Notes under the pieces: model-generated | Told to the model about the DNA's origin: nothing | Databases searched by the model: none | What the model saw: only the letters and a program-made list of their open reading frames with translations | From: Bacteroidales bacterium | Lineage (GTDB): Bacteria; Bacteroidota; Bacteroidia; Bacteroidales; Marinilabiliaceae | Direction: 5' to 3' | DNA length: 33,163 nucleotides | NCBI GenBank assembly: GCA_024401335.1 | Contig: JAKSLH010000027.1 | Coordinates: forward strand, 1 to 33,163 | Part shown: piece by piece, positions 9,421-18,108 of the stretch | Numbering within the stretch: position 1 is the first letter of the stretch | Layout: each line of letters begins with the position of its first letter | Made by a program: the position numbers and the translations under genes

Positions 9421-9476
9421 GGAATATCGAAGCGATATCGACGGGATACCGAGAGGATAGCGAGAGGATAACGAAG
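9421..9476 (+). repeat. Five-unit 11-bp tandem repeat (GGATAnCGAGA type)
   Basis: Imperfect tandem repeat with strict 11-base period. The GATA cores begin at 9434, 9445, 9456 and 9467, with a diverged AATA at 9423. The best two units are GGATACCGAGA and GGATAGCGAGA; flanking units end CGAAG or CGACG. It lies in the untranslated gap between the MurF-Alr fusion and ispE. The period is close to one helical turn, so each unit would present the same face of DNA. There are no spacers, so it is not a CRISPR array. Confidence 0.75.
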
Positions 9477-9562
9477 TAGAATCCCAAGGCCAATCTCCTC
9501 AAAAACAATCTACACATCCATTGCACTTACGGCATAAAGTAACTGAATAAAAAAGCTAAAAT

Positions 9563-10378
9563 ATGCTTGTCTACCCAAATGCAAAAATCAACCTAGGTCT
9601 TAACATTGTCGAAAAGCGCCCAGATGGTTATCACAACCTTGAAACCATATTCTACCCTATCGGACTTTCTGACGCCTTAGAAATCATCTTCCCAGAAGAC
9701 GAGAAAAGCGAATATATCTGGCAAAGCAGCGGCAACATCGTCGACTGCGACCCTGAACAGAACCTATGCATTAAAGCTTTGCGCAAACTACGTGAGGTGA
9801 GAGAAATTCCTACCGTAGGACTGCATCTGCACAAAGTTATCCCAACAGGAGCTGGACTTGGAGGCGGATCGTCCGACGCTGCATTTGTGATGAAACATGT
9901 CAACGCCCTGCAGTCTCTGGGTCTAAGCGACGAAGAACTTAAGACATTGTCGACCAAGATAGGAGCTGACTGTCCTTTCTTCATCGACAACAAGCCTTCA
10001 TACGCAACAGGTATAGGCGACGTTTTGACACCAATAGAACTCGACTTGAGCAAGTATTGGATTGTTCTCGTTAAGCCTCCAGTTTCTGTCCCAACAAAGA
10101 TAGCATACAGCAAAGTAAAGCCTCATTATCCTGAGATTTCCATCAAGGACATCATCAAAAAACCGGTGTCAGAATGGAAAGATCTTCTTGTCAACGATTT
10201 TGAGGAATCGGTTTTTGCAGAATATCCTTCAATTAAGCAACTTAAAGAGTCATTCTACGTAAAAGGAGCATTATATGCTTCTATGTCTGGAAGCGGTTCG
10301 TCGGTGTTTGGACTTTTCGAAGAAGAACCAAACATTGAATTCGGTCCGGAGATGTTTGTCTGGAAAGGCAAATTGTAG
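9563..10378 (+). CDS. ispE: 4-diphosphocytidyl-2-C-methyl-D-erythritol kinase
   Basis: GHMP-family kinase of the non-mevalonate (MEP) isoprenoid pathway; it phosphorylates CDP-methylerythritol with ATP in the cytosol. The N-terminus has the substrate-binding PNAKINLGLNIVEKRPDGYH. The ATP-binding glycine-rich motif is PTGAGLGGGSSDAAF, and the C-terminal glycine loop is SMSGSGSSVFGLF. The length of 271 residues is normal. It lies 17 bases before the first SpoIIE-type phosphatase gene, so these may be one transcript driven from the promoter box at 9323. The call is very secure. Confidence 0.96.
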   Translation: MLVYPNAKINLGLNIVEKRPDGYHNLETIFYPIGLSDALEIIFPEDEKSEYIWQSSGNIVDCDPEQNLCIKALRKLREVREIPTVGLHLHKVIPTGAGLGGGSSDAAFVMKHVNALQSLGLSDEELKTLSTKIGADCPFFIDNKPSYATGIGDVLTPIELDLSKYWIVLVKPPVSVPTKIAYSKVKPHYPEISIKDIIKKPVSEWKDLLVNDFEESVFAEYPSIKQLKESFYVKGALYASMSGSGSSVFGLFEEEPNIEFGPEMFVWKGKL

Positions 10379-10395
10379 CAGAAGCAGAATGAACC

Positions 10396-12645
10396 ATGAT
10401 GAAGTTGTGTAGGTATATTTGCATCGTAATCTTACTATTAACTGGGCTCACAAGCTCGGTTAATGCTGCGCGTGTACCTAACAACGGACACCAGCCTCTC
10501 ACCGAGGTGTTCAATGCAGCCATCGACTCGTTCAGACATTGCTACATGGACGGACGAATTAACACAGCTAAACTGTGGGCTGACGCCGCTTACCGCTCAA
10601 TCTGCGACAGCAATACCTACTACGGACATAAGGGAATTGAATCGTTCATCAAAGTAACTGATGGAACAGCAAAAGGACTGAAGGAAGATATCGTCTCGGT
10701 CATAAGATATTTCAATGACAGAACAGACACATTTGGCATAGGAATGTTGTCATTGGCATACAGCTCACTTGGCAATTACACTCTCTTTACCGACAACGAA
10801 CAATCACTCACCTACTACGACCTCTCCATAAGACAATCGGAACGCATCAACGACAAATACTTCAGGGCATATACTATAATGCTCAAATCTGAAGCATACT
10901 ACAGGGCTAACAAACTCGTAGATGCGGCCAGCAATGCACGCGAAGTGCTGCAGTTCAGCCAAAAGATCAGCAAGTTGAACATATTGAGGTTTATCTCTCA
11001 AACTCAGCTATACAAGATATACACACAGATGCATGCCAACACTATGGTTGAGTATTTGGGTAAGAACATCGAAAAAGAAAAGTACTACAATACAAGCTTG
11101 ACGTTGGAGGCAAGATATCTACTCCTGAAAGCTGACTACCTGATCTCAACAGGACGATATGAAGAGGCTCAAGAGTGTTCACTAAGACTATTGCAGACAA
11201 GCGAACTAACTGGCTCGAAGACGGAGAAGTGGAAAGTCAACCTGCAAGCCGCCAAGATAAACACATATCTGAAGAAATACGACGTGGCCCAGCAACACAT
11301 AGACTATTGCAAGAGAAATGCCGACGTCGTAAATGCATTCAAGTTCTCAAACCTTTACACTCAAAGCCATATAGACATGATAGAGGCTTGGATAGCTATG
11401 GAGAAACACCAATATACCCAAGCATTGAGCATTCTGAACAACATAGATATACCTAAAGACCTTAAGAGATGCACTGGACTGGGATATACATACTACAGCT
11501 GTCTCGAACAGATCTACAAGAACCAGGGAGACTACAAGAATGCGGTATTGATGGTTGAGGCCTACGACAAGCTACGCGAAGAATCTATGGAGGTCTATTC
11601 AAAACAGAGATCAATGGACCTCAACAATATCTACAGCAACGACACAACAATCCTCAACCAAGGCATAACGCTCGCACGCAAAAACAAGGATCTTTCACAG
11701 GCACAATACAAAACCATTACAGCGGTATTGATGGTGATGGTTATAATACTCACCATCGTGGTTATCAAATCATCTATCACGAGGTTCCAGCGACGTGAGA
11801 AACAAAGGCTGAACATCGAGAAGAAGAAAAATCTCGAGAACGAAATAACTAGGCAGACAAAACAGCTACGCCTGCAGAAAGATGAGATCAGCAGACGAAA
11901 CCTTGACATCTTGCTTAGTCAATCATACGCACAGGTAATACAAAACGGCGTCTTGCCTGATCCTTCAGAATTGAACTCTAATGATATTTCCGGAGCATTT
12001 ATCATATACAAGCCTGTTGATGTTGTCAGCGGTGACTTCTACTGGTTCAGGACATTCGGCGACAATCTTGTGGTATGCTGTGCTGACTGCTCTGGACATG
12101 GCGTGCCTGGTGCCATGATGACAATGGTGGGCCTCACTCTCTTGAGCGACATCACACGCAACAGAGAAACATTCGTAGCATCAGAACTGCTCAGCGACCT
12201 CGACGCAGCACTACACAACATGATGCCAGATATAAGGAGAAGCGACTCGATGAATGCCTCGATAGTGATTGTAAACACCAAAGAGCATAAGCTGAACATA
12301 TCTCTAGCCCATCAGAACATGATCCTGAAGATCGGCGAAGATATGATCCACATCACAGGCGATGTACGTCGAGTGGGATATGCTAATGTTGCAGAGAAAT
12401 TCACCGATGCTTTCTATGATTACCAGAAAGGCGACTCTTTCTATCTATATACTGACGGCGTTTATTCTTTGCCAGGAGGTGTATATGGCGATAAGCTGAC
12501 TCCTAAAAAGTTCATGGAGATAATAACCAAGAGTCTTTCGGAAAGTATAGAGAATCGTGACAATAAAATACAACATGCCCTGTCGGTATGGCTGGACGGA
12601 AACGAACAGGTTGATGACTATTCAATAGTAGGCATAGAATTATGA
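10396..12645 (+). CDS. Membrane SpoIIE-family protein phosphatase with TPR-like sensor region
   Basis: A 749-residue signalling protein. It opens with a signal peptide (hydrophobic IVILLLTGL, end near VNA). About 400 residues of helical, TPR-like repeats follow, probably periplasmic; then a membrane segment around 441-459, a charged coiled-coil linker, and a PP2C/SpoIIE-type domain from about 520. Metal-binding residues of the phosphatase are intact: GDFYW (D547), DCSGHG (D564), YTDG (D687) and DD at 740-741. It should dephosphorylate serine/threonine on a cytoplasmic partner. Its stop overlaps the next start as ATGA, and that gene encodes an equal-length paralogue. No STAS-domain anti-anti-sigma factor or HPK-like kinase gene is nearby, so the substrate is unknown. 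Confidence 0.88.
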   Translation: MMKLCRYICIVILLLTGLTSSVNAARVPNNGHQPLTEVFNAAIDSFRHCYMDGRINTAKLWADAAYRSICDSNTYYGHKGIESFIKVTDGTAKGLKEDIVSVIRYFNDRTDTFGIGMLSLAYSSLGNYTLFTDNEQSLTYYDLSIRQSERINDKYFRAYTIMLKSEAYYRANKLVDAASNAREVLQFSQKISKLNILRFISQTQLYKIYTQMHANTMVEYLGKNIEKEKYYNTSLTLEARYLLLKADYLISTGRYEEAQECSLRLLQTSELTGSKTEKWKVNLQAAKINTYLKKYDVAQQHIDYCKRNADVVNAFKFSNLYTQSHIDMIEAWIAMEKHQYTQALSILNNIDIPKDLKRCTGLGYTYYSCLEQIYKNQGDYKNAVLMVEAYDKLREESMEVYSKQRSMDLNNIYSNDTTILNQGITLARKNKDLSQAQYKTITAVLMVMVIILTIVVIKSSITRFQRREKQRLNIEKKKNLENEITRQTKQLRLQKDEISRRNLDILLSQSYAQVIQNGVLPDPSELNSNDISGAFIIYKPVDVVSGDFYWFRTFGDNLVVCCADCSGHGVPGAMMTMVGLTLLSDITRNRETFVASELLSDLDAALHNMMPDIRRSDSMNASIVIVNTKEHKLNISLAHQNMILKIGEDMIHITGDVRRVGYANVAEKFTDAFYDYQKGDSFYLYTDGVYSLPGGVYGDKLTPKKFMEIITKSLSESIENRDNKIQHALSVWLDGNEQVDDYSIVGIEL

Positions 12646-14894
12646 GAATAGTGCGAGGAGTTATATACATATTGCTGTTATCAGTCTTATTCATAGCAAT
12701 AGGATGTTCAGATGGCGCTAAAGCCCCTGAGGCTGGCAAGCTGTCTGTCGTCGACTCTCTTTTGCACAAGGCAGACTCTCTCTTCAATACATCAAACCCT
12801 GCAGGAGCTATATCACTCCAGCTGCAGGCATACATGAAGACAGCCAATAAGGACATCAGAGCAAGAATACAGACGAACCTGGCCAAAAGTCATTTCTTAA
12901 TAGGAAACATAGGGATTACCAAAAACTTGCTCTTACAGGCTATAAATCACTATGATACGACAAAGAGCACGAGCGACACTCTGTTGACTGACAAGATGAA
13001 GGCGCTCACTCTATATTCTGACGTACTCATAAAGGAGGAAAACTTCAGCGAGGCTATACGTCAGCTTTCACGAGCTGCAACAATAGCCAAGAAGACCGGA
13101 GACAAGCAGACATACATCAGCTGCATGATGGATATGATGCTTAACGAGGAGTATAACGGCAACTTCGGCTCGGCAATAGACGGATATAGAGATATGCTGA
13201 ACTATTGCGACCCAGAAGACGTCAAGTCTCGTTTCAATATCTGCAACAAGCTCCATGGCATATTCCTGTCATTAGGCAACACAGATGACGCTGACATTTA
13301 TCTCAACACAATGAAACGTCTAGTTGGTCCGAACGACAAGCTTGCACGATATCTTGTTGACATAGCTGAAATGAACCAGGCCCGCTACGAGAAGGACACA
13401 AAGCGAGTTGAAGCTTGCGTAGGAAATCTGCGAAAGGATGTAAACGACCCTTATCTCATAGAGAACGGATACAACAACGCACTAAGCCAGCTGGGAGAGT
13501 ACTACATGAGCATCAACATGTTTGACTCTGCAAGATACTACATCAACAGATTCCTTGAAACTGCTAAACTCAACAATATCAAGGGTCAACTGGGTCTAGC
13601 ATATCTGATACATACGGAGTCACTCATTCATGACAACCAACTTGATAGTGCACGTAAGATCCTGTTCGACGAGTCTATAACAAAGATATGCAACAACTCT
13701 GTCGAAATGGGCGCTCGTAGAATGAAGCTCATCAGCGATTTCTACTTCAAATCAAATAACTTCAAAGAGTCGTACAAATACAGACGCTTGGCTTCTAGTA
13801 CATCTGACTCTATCAGAGCAGAGGTCATCAGCCACAACTTTGCTTATCGCGATATGGCTCACCAGCGTGACACTACCATAATGACCAACAGCATCAGAAT
13901 CAATCAAAAACAATCACGTATTGAAGACCTTGCATTCTGGCATTCAATATGGCTGTTTGTCATTATATTCGCCGTCATCGGTTCTATCATCGTTGCATTG
14001 AGAATTGCTGTTGATATGATCAAGGAACGAGAGAAGGCTATACACCAGCAAAATCTTATACTTCAGCATGAGGTGCTGAGACGAACTACTATACTACAGT
14101 CTCAGAAGATCGAACTGGAGAGAACAAACGAACGACTTAACAAGGAGATTGAATATGCTAGCCGCATCCAAAACGATATCCTACCATCAGATTCAATGTT
14201 GGAAAGTCCGGCTCTAAGCAGTCAATTTGTTTACTATAGACCATGCGCACACATTTCGGGCGACTTCTACTGGTTCAACAAAATAGGCAACAAGCTGATA
14301 GTATGCTGTGCCGACGCAACAGGACATGGCATTCCTGGAGCATTTGTTGCCATGGTATGCTCTACTATGCTCAACGACATATATAGCAGAATCGAACTGG
14401 ACGCGGCTGCAATAATGACTGCACTGGATGACAACATGCGTGCTATTCTCATGAACAATAGCAATGGCAGAAGCAACGACAGCGTAGATATGTCTATTGT
14501 ATGCATTGACGAAGCGACCGGCGAAATAGAGATGTCACTGGCAAGACACAATTCCTATATTGCCAGAAATGATGGAACATTGGATATTGTGCATGGTGTA
14601 AAACGATCAATCGGTGACTTGGACGAGGCCTTTATAGCACGTCCATTTACAACACAAAAGATAAACGTCAACAGCGGAGATACGATATTCCTGACCACTG
14701 ACGGACTAGAGTCACAATTTGGTGGCGAAGACGGACAGAAGCTTAAACGACAGCGAATGACAAGACTCATCCAAGAAACAGCCCAAAAGGATGGAAAAGA
14801 GATGATGCCATTCCTCGACAAAAGCTTCAAAGAATGGAAGGGTGACAACGAGCAGACAGATGACGTGCTTGTTATCGGACTTCGAATTAAATAA
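12642..14894 (+). CDS. SpoIIE-family protein phosphatase, lipoprotein-like N-terminus, TPR-like region
   Basis: Tandem paralogue of the previous gene (750 residues). Unlike it, the N-terminus ends in a lipobox-like AIGC with Cys22. If the chain is lipidated there, it would be anchored both by the lipid and by the membrane segment near 436-460. Residues of about 30-420 form TPR-like helices, followed by a coiled coil (EREKAIHQQNLILQHEVLRR). The phosphatase domain keeps GDFYW (D541), DATGHG (D558), TTDG (D687) and DD at 740-741. Catalytic positions late in the chain coincide with those of the paralogue, pointing to duplication with divergence of the sensor. Translational coupling through ATGA suggests both act in one pathway. 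Confidence 0.88.
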   Translation: MRIVRGVIYILLLSVLFIAIGCSDGAKAPEAGKLSVVDSLLHKADSLFNTSNPAGAISLQLQAYMKTANKDIRARIQTNLAKSHFLIGNIGITKNLLLQAINHYDTTKSTSDTLLTDKMKALTLYSDVLIKEENFSEAIRQLSRAATIAKKTGDKQTYISCMMDMMLNEEYNGNFGSAIDGYRDMLNYCDPEDVKSRFNICNKLHGIFLSLGNTDDADIYLNTMKRLVGPNDKLARYLVDIAEMNQARYEKDTKRVEACVGNLRKDVNDPYLIENGYNNALSQLGEYYMSINMFDSARYYINRFLETAKLNNIKGQLGLAYLIHTESLIHDNQLDSARKILFDESITKICNNSVEMGARRMKLISDFYFKSNNFKESYKYRRLASSTSDSIRAEVISHNFAYRDMAHQRDTTIMTNSIRINQKQSRIEDLAFWHSIWLFVIIFAVIGSIIVALRIAVDMIKEREKAIHQQNLILQHEVLRRTTILQSQKIELERTNERLNKEIEYASRIQNDILPSDSMLESPALSSQFVYYRPCAHISGDFYWFNKIGNKLIVCCADATGHGIPGAFVAMVCSTMLNDIYSRIELDAAAIMTALDDNMRAILMNNSNGRSNDSVDMSIVCIDEATGEIEMSLARHNSYIARNDGTLDIVHGVKRSIGDLDEAFIARPFTTQKINVNSGDTIFLTTDGLESQFGGEDGQKLKRQRMTRLIQETAQKDGKEMMPFLDKSFKEWKGDNEQTDDVLVIGLRIK

Positions 14895-14921
14895 ACTAAA
14901 AATCAACAAAAAAAACATATC

Positions 14922-15275
14922 ATGAGCGGAATTGTCAACTTGGCTGAACATCTACAGAAACTCCCTGCAGGGTTTTCTGTCAGAGACTTCCTACTCGACC
15001 TTCAGAATTACTATCTTGAGGCTATCAACAATGGCATCTATATGATGCCTAGTAGCGACTCTATTTCCGACATAGAGGAGATAGTCATCAACCTCGACGG
15101 TCAGTTTGGTGATTTCAGTAAAAAAGTCAAATCGCTTCTTATTCTACCAGATGAGGATATCGAATTCGATGAGATTCTCCCTGATCCGGAGCAGCTACCT
15201 TGTATGAAAAATGCAAAGATAATACGTGATGCTGACGGAGTGGAAAGATTATTTCTGGAAGTAAAAGAAGCATAA
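14922..15275 (+). CDS. Small acidic protein of unknown function
   Basis: I do not recognise this 117-residue protein. It has no signal peptide or membrane segment. The N-terminal half is helix-like (VRDFLLDLQNYYLEAINNG). The C-terminal half is strongly acidic (PDEDIEFDEILPDPEQLP) and ends in a short strand-like LFLEVKEA. There is no helix-turn-helix, STAS or zinc motif. An A-rich leader (AACAAAAAAAACATATC) precedes the ATG, as is usual in this phylum. It lies 27 bases after the second phosphatase gene and 30 bases before engB, in the same direction, so it is probably co-transcribed. A soluble partner of the phosphatases is possible but is only a guess from position. Confidence 0.7.
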   Translation: MSGIVNLAEHLQKLPAGFSVRDFLLDLQNYYLEAINNGIYMMPSSDSISDIEEIVINLDGQFGDFSKKVKSLLILPDEDIEFDEILPDPEQLPCMKNAKIIRDADGVERLFLEVKEA

Positions 15276-15305
15276 TAACATACAACTGACAACAACTAAC
15301 AAGAG

Positions 15306-15899
15306 ATGATTATAACCAAATCAGAATTCCTGATGAGCAGCAGCGATGTAAAAGGCTGCCCTAACAGCGACTTGCCGGAATATGCCTTCATAGGCCGTTC
15401 TAACGTGGGCAAGTCGTCTCTCATCAATATGCTATGCCAGCATAACATTGCAAAAGTATCTGGAACACCAGGTAAGACACAGCTGATCAATCACTTTGTC
15501 ATTAACAACGAATGGCATCTTGTCGATTTACCTGGATATGGATACGCCAAGGTATCTAAGTCCATAAAAGACAAGTTTCAGCATCTCATAACTGACTATG
15601 TCTTGATGCGCGAACAGCTCACTTGCCTGTTTGTACTTGTTGATATAAGACATGAGCCACAGAAGATTGACATGGAATTTATGCAAATGCTTGGAGAAGA
15701 AGGTGTTCCATTCTCTATCATCTTCACAAAAGCCGACAAACTGAAACCGGCAGAAATAGAGGCACATACCAAGCGTTACACGGAAAAGATGCTCGAAGAA
15801 TGGGAAGAGATGCCACGCTATTTTATCACCTCATCAGCCAAAGAAATAGGCAAGGAAGAAGTACTTGGCTACATTGAAGAGATAAATTCGCAACTATGA
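15306..15899 (+). CDS. engB: Ribosome biogenesis GTPase YsxC/EngB
   Basis: Essential circularly conserved GTPase for large-subunit assembly (engB, ysxC or yihA). G-motifs in order are G1 GRSNVGKSS, switch region GTPGKTQLIN, G3 DLPGYGYA, G4 TKADK and G5 SSAK. The length of 197 residues is normal. Its stop overlaps the next gene's start (ATGA). The family call is very secure; its co-transcription with secretion and envelope genes appears to be neighbourhood only. Confidence 0.96.
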   Translation: MIITKSEFLMSSSDVKGCPNSDLPEYAFIGRSNVGKSSLINMLCQHNIAKVSGTPGKTQLINHFVINNEWHLVDLPGYGYAKVSKSIKDKFQHLITDYVLMREQLTCLFVLVDIRHEPQKIDMEFMQMLGEEGVPFSIIFTKADKLKPAEIEAHTKRYTEKMLEEWEEMPRYFITSSAKEIGKEEVLGYIEEINSQL

Positions 15900-17425
15900 A
15901 CCTCAAGACAAAAGTAATGACTTGGACAAGGCTATTAACCACAATGCTGATGTGCATATTCAGCATAACACAAATATATACCCAAACACTTGCAAACCCC
16001 GCTGACATAATGCCCAACCGCGAAATGCGAGGTATATGGGTCGCGGTCGTCAATAACATTGACTGGCCATCGTCATCAGGTCTCTCGGTGGAATCCATAG
16101 AGCGAGAGGCGCGTACTATTGTGACAAGAGCTAAGCAGATGGGACTGAATACTATCTTTCTGCAGGTAAGGCCTTCATCTGACGTAATATACCCATCTAA
16201 ATATGAGCCGTTGACATCATATCTGATCGGCAGCAACAATAACCTGCCTGAAGACTTTGATGCTTTACAATATTGGATTGACATAACACATCAAAACGGA
16301 CTAGAACTGCATGCTTGGATCAACCCTTTCCGTGTCACTCCTAAGCCGGATTTCCCAACGGCCGACAACCATATTTCTAAGACACACGAAGAATGGACAA
16401 TAACGTATGCCGATAAGCAATATCTAAACCCTGGACTACCAGAAGCTCGGGCTTATATACTTGATATCATTAGCGAAATAGTAGAGAAATATGATATAGA
16501 CGGCATACACTTTGACGATTATTTCTATCCATACCCTGTCAAAGGAGAACTGTTCGACGATGCGAAGTCATTTGCAGAAAACAATCCTATGCAACTTTCA
16601 CTCGCCGACTGGAGACGCAAAAATGTAAGCACTGTAATCGACTCTGTCTCTTCCGTAATAAAGAGCATAAGACCTTACGTGAAATTTGGCGTTAGTCCGT
16701 TTGGTGTATGGAGAAACAAAAGTGATGATGATAGAGGTAGCGACACTCGTGCTGGTATAACTGACTACGACATTTTATATGCTGACATACTGGACTGGGC
16801 CGATAACGGTTGGCTTGACTATGTTGCACCGCAGATATATTGGGAATCTGGCAACAAAGCTGCGGATTTCGACAAACTGGCTGAGTGGTGGGCCAACGCC
16901 TGCAACGGGAAGGCACATGTATATATAGGTCATGCCGTATTCAAGATCAACGCCTATGGCAAACCATGGGAGAACAAAAACGAAATGCCTTCGCAAATAA
17001 CTAAAGTAAGACAACATAATGACCTGTCGGGCAGCATCTTCTTCAGCTATCGACAATTCAACAGGAACATACTGGGACTGGAAGACGTTTTGAGAGAGGA
17101 AATCTATCCTCAGCCGTCACTTACCCCTCAACTGTCGTATGCATCAAACGATAGCCGACCTGTCATAAAGGACATCAAACGCGATGACCAGATATTAAAA
17201 TGGAACGTAGAAACCCCTAATGGTGAACAACCAAGGTTTTACATTATCTTACGACATAGAAAAGGTCATCATAATGAACAGCAAATAATTGATATTATCG
17301 GGACAACGCAATATCAATTGCCAAGTACTAACGAAAAGCGACAAAAATATGTATTTAACATCATGCCTGTTGACAAATGGGGGAACATATATGAACAATC
17401 AGAGCCTATAGTCGTCAAATATTAG
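15896..17425 (+). CDS. GHL10/DUF187 family glycoside hydrolase-like protein
   Basis: Secreted protein of 509 residues with an N-terminal hydrophobic export signal (LLTTMLMCIFSITQIYTQ). The domain is the glycosyl-hydrolase-like family 10 (DUF187, YngK-like) TIM barrel: MRGIWVAVVNNIDWPS at its start, then NTIFLQVRPSSD, LELHAWINPFR, DGIHFDDYFYPYP and FGVSPFGVWRN, with DYVAPQIYWESG near the last strands. Acidic residues in the DDYF motif are candidate catalytic groups. A C-terminal beta-rich extension of about 90 residues looks like an FN3-type module. Related proteins are thought to act on peptidoglycan or other glycans; the substrate here is unknown. It overlaps engB by ATGA. Confidence 0.88.
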   Translation: MNLKTKVMTWTRLLTTMLMCIFSITQIYTQTLANPADIMPNREMRGIWVAVVNNIDWPSSSGLSVESIEREARTIVTRAKQMGLNTIFLQVRPSSDVIYPSKYEPLTSYLIGSNNNLPEDFDALQYWIDITHQNGLELHAWINPFRVTPKPDFPTADNHISKTHEEWTITYADKQYLNPGLPEARAYILDIISEIVEKYDIDGIHFDDYFYPYPVKGELFDDAKSFAENNPMQLSLADWRRKNVSTVIDSVSSVIKSIRPYVKFGVSPFGVWRNKSDDDRGSDTRAGITDYDILYADILDWADNGWLDYVAPQIYWESGNKAADFDKLAEWWANACNGKAHVYIGHAVFKINAYGKPWENKNEMPSQITKVRQHNDLSGSIFFSYRQFNRNILGLEDVLREEIYPQPSLTPQLSYASNDSRPVIKDIKRDDQILKWNVETPNGEQPRFYIILRHRKGHHNEQQIIDIIGTTQYQLPSTNEKRQKYVFNIMPVDKWGNIYEQSEPIVVKY

Positions 17426-17480
17426 CAACAAATACATCAAATATAGTCGCCCAAAGGTTAAAACATGTTATAATTATTTT

Positions 17481-17488
17481 TATCTTTG
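17481..17488 (+). promoter_or_regulatory. Promoter -7 box (TATCTTTG) for the DUF4369 lipoprotein gene
   Basis: TATCTTTG lies 24 bases before the ATG at 17513, in the 87-base gap after the GHL10 gene. It overlaps an in-frame TTG at 17486, which rules that codon out as the start because transcription begins downstream of it. Confidence 0.6.
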
Positions 17489-17512
17489 TGGACAAACTAT
17501 AAATATCTAACT

Positions 17513-18070
17513 ATGAATAAAGTTCTAGTAATAGCAACACTTGTATTACTTCTAGTATCCTGCAGCAAAGACAACACATATACTATAGAAGGAACCTTAT
17601 ATGGTGGCACTAGCTTCGAAGGAGAAACCATATACATGGTACCATTTGGCAGTTCATCGGTTTCCGGACAAGATTCTGCAATAATACGTAACGGCCGCTT
17701 CCGTTTCGAAGGCAATGTTGACATCCCTGAAATATGCGAAATACGTATGCGTCCTATGATGCGACTCTTTGTTGACAAACTTATCTGCATCAAAGAGCCT
17801 GGACATGTATGGGTAACACTCAACAAACGCAGTACAGCGAAGGGAACTTCTCTTAACGACTCACTACAGGCTTGGCGCGACTACAAATACAAGACAGATA
17901 GCATTCTTGTGGCACTCAATAAGCAGATGAAACGTGCGACAAGCGAAGACCTTGAAAAGATACAGCAGGAATACGATAGACTGCAAAGCGAATTCGACAA
18001 CCACAATAAGGCTATTGTTCAAAGAAACGACAACGCTTTTGGCGAATATATCGATCGTTTCGTAAGATAA
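17513..18070 (+). CDS. DUF4369 lipoprotein, possibly truncated
   Basis: A 185-residue predicted lipoprotein: hydrophobic VLVIATLVLLL then VSC with the lipidated Cys at 17. A DUF4369-type beta domain follows (YTIEGTLYGG, IRNGRFRFEGNVD). The remainder is a charged coiled coil from about 125 (EDLEKIQQEYDRLQSEFDN). DUF4369 often precedes a TlpA-like thioredoxin domain; here there is none and no CxxC. The chain stops soon after NDNAFGEYIDRF, a segment that in related proteins leads into more sequence. A tRNA fragment begins six bases after the stop, so the C-terminus may have been lost by rearrangement. Start chosen at ATG 17513 for the signal peptide and promoter. Confidence 0.8.
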   Translation: MNKVLVIATLVLLLVSCSKDNTYTIEGTLYGGTSFEGETIYMVPFGSSSVSGQDSAIIRNGRFRFEGNVDIPEICEIRMRPMMRLFVDKLICIKEPGHVWVTLNKRSTAKGTSLNDSLQAWRDYKYKTDSILVALNKQMKRATSEDLEKIQQEYDRLQSEFDNHNKAIVQRNDNAFGEYIDRFVR

Positions 18071-18075
18071 GAACA

Positions 18076-18097
18076 CGAGGCGTAGCGCAGTTGGTTA
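18076..18097 (+). tRNA. 5' tRNA remnant (acceptor strand plus D-arm half), not a functional gene
   Basis: The segment reads CGAGGCG, then TAGCGCAG, then TTGGTTA. This fits tRNA positions 1-21: a 7-base acceptor strand, U8, A9, a GCGC D-stem strand, A14, G15, G18-G19 and A21. The matching D-stem strand should follow, but the sequence turns into TATATAAATAATC and then the rlmH 3' end. No anticodon or T-arm is present. It fills most of the 38-base gap between two convergent genes. Confidence 0.6.
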
Positions 18098-18108
18098 TAT
18101 ATAAATAA

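Noticed and set aside
9421-9476. Possible CRISPR array
   Set aside because: Repeat unit is only 11 bases with no spacers and no cas genes.
9189-9479. 96-codon plus-strand frame reaching into the 11-bp repeat
   Set aside because: Half overlaps the racemase in another frame, the rest is low-complexity, and a promoter box lies inside it.
10396-15275. Classical Rsb-type partner-switching operon
   Set aside because: Only the phosphatases are present; no STAS, HPK-like kinase or sigma factor gene is found near them.
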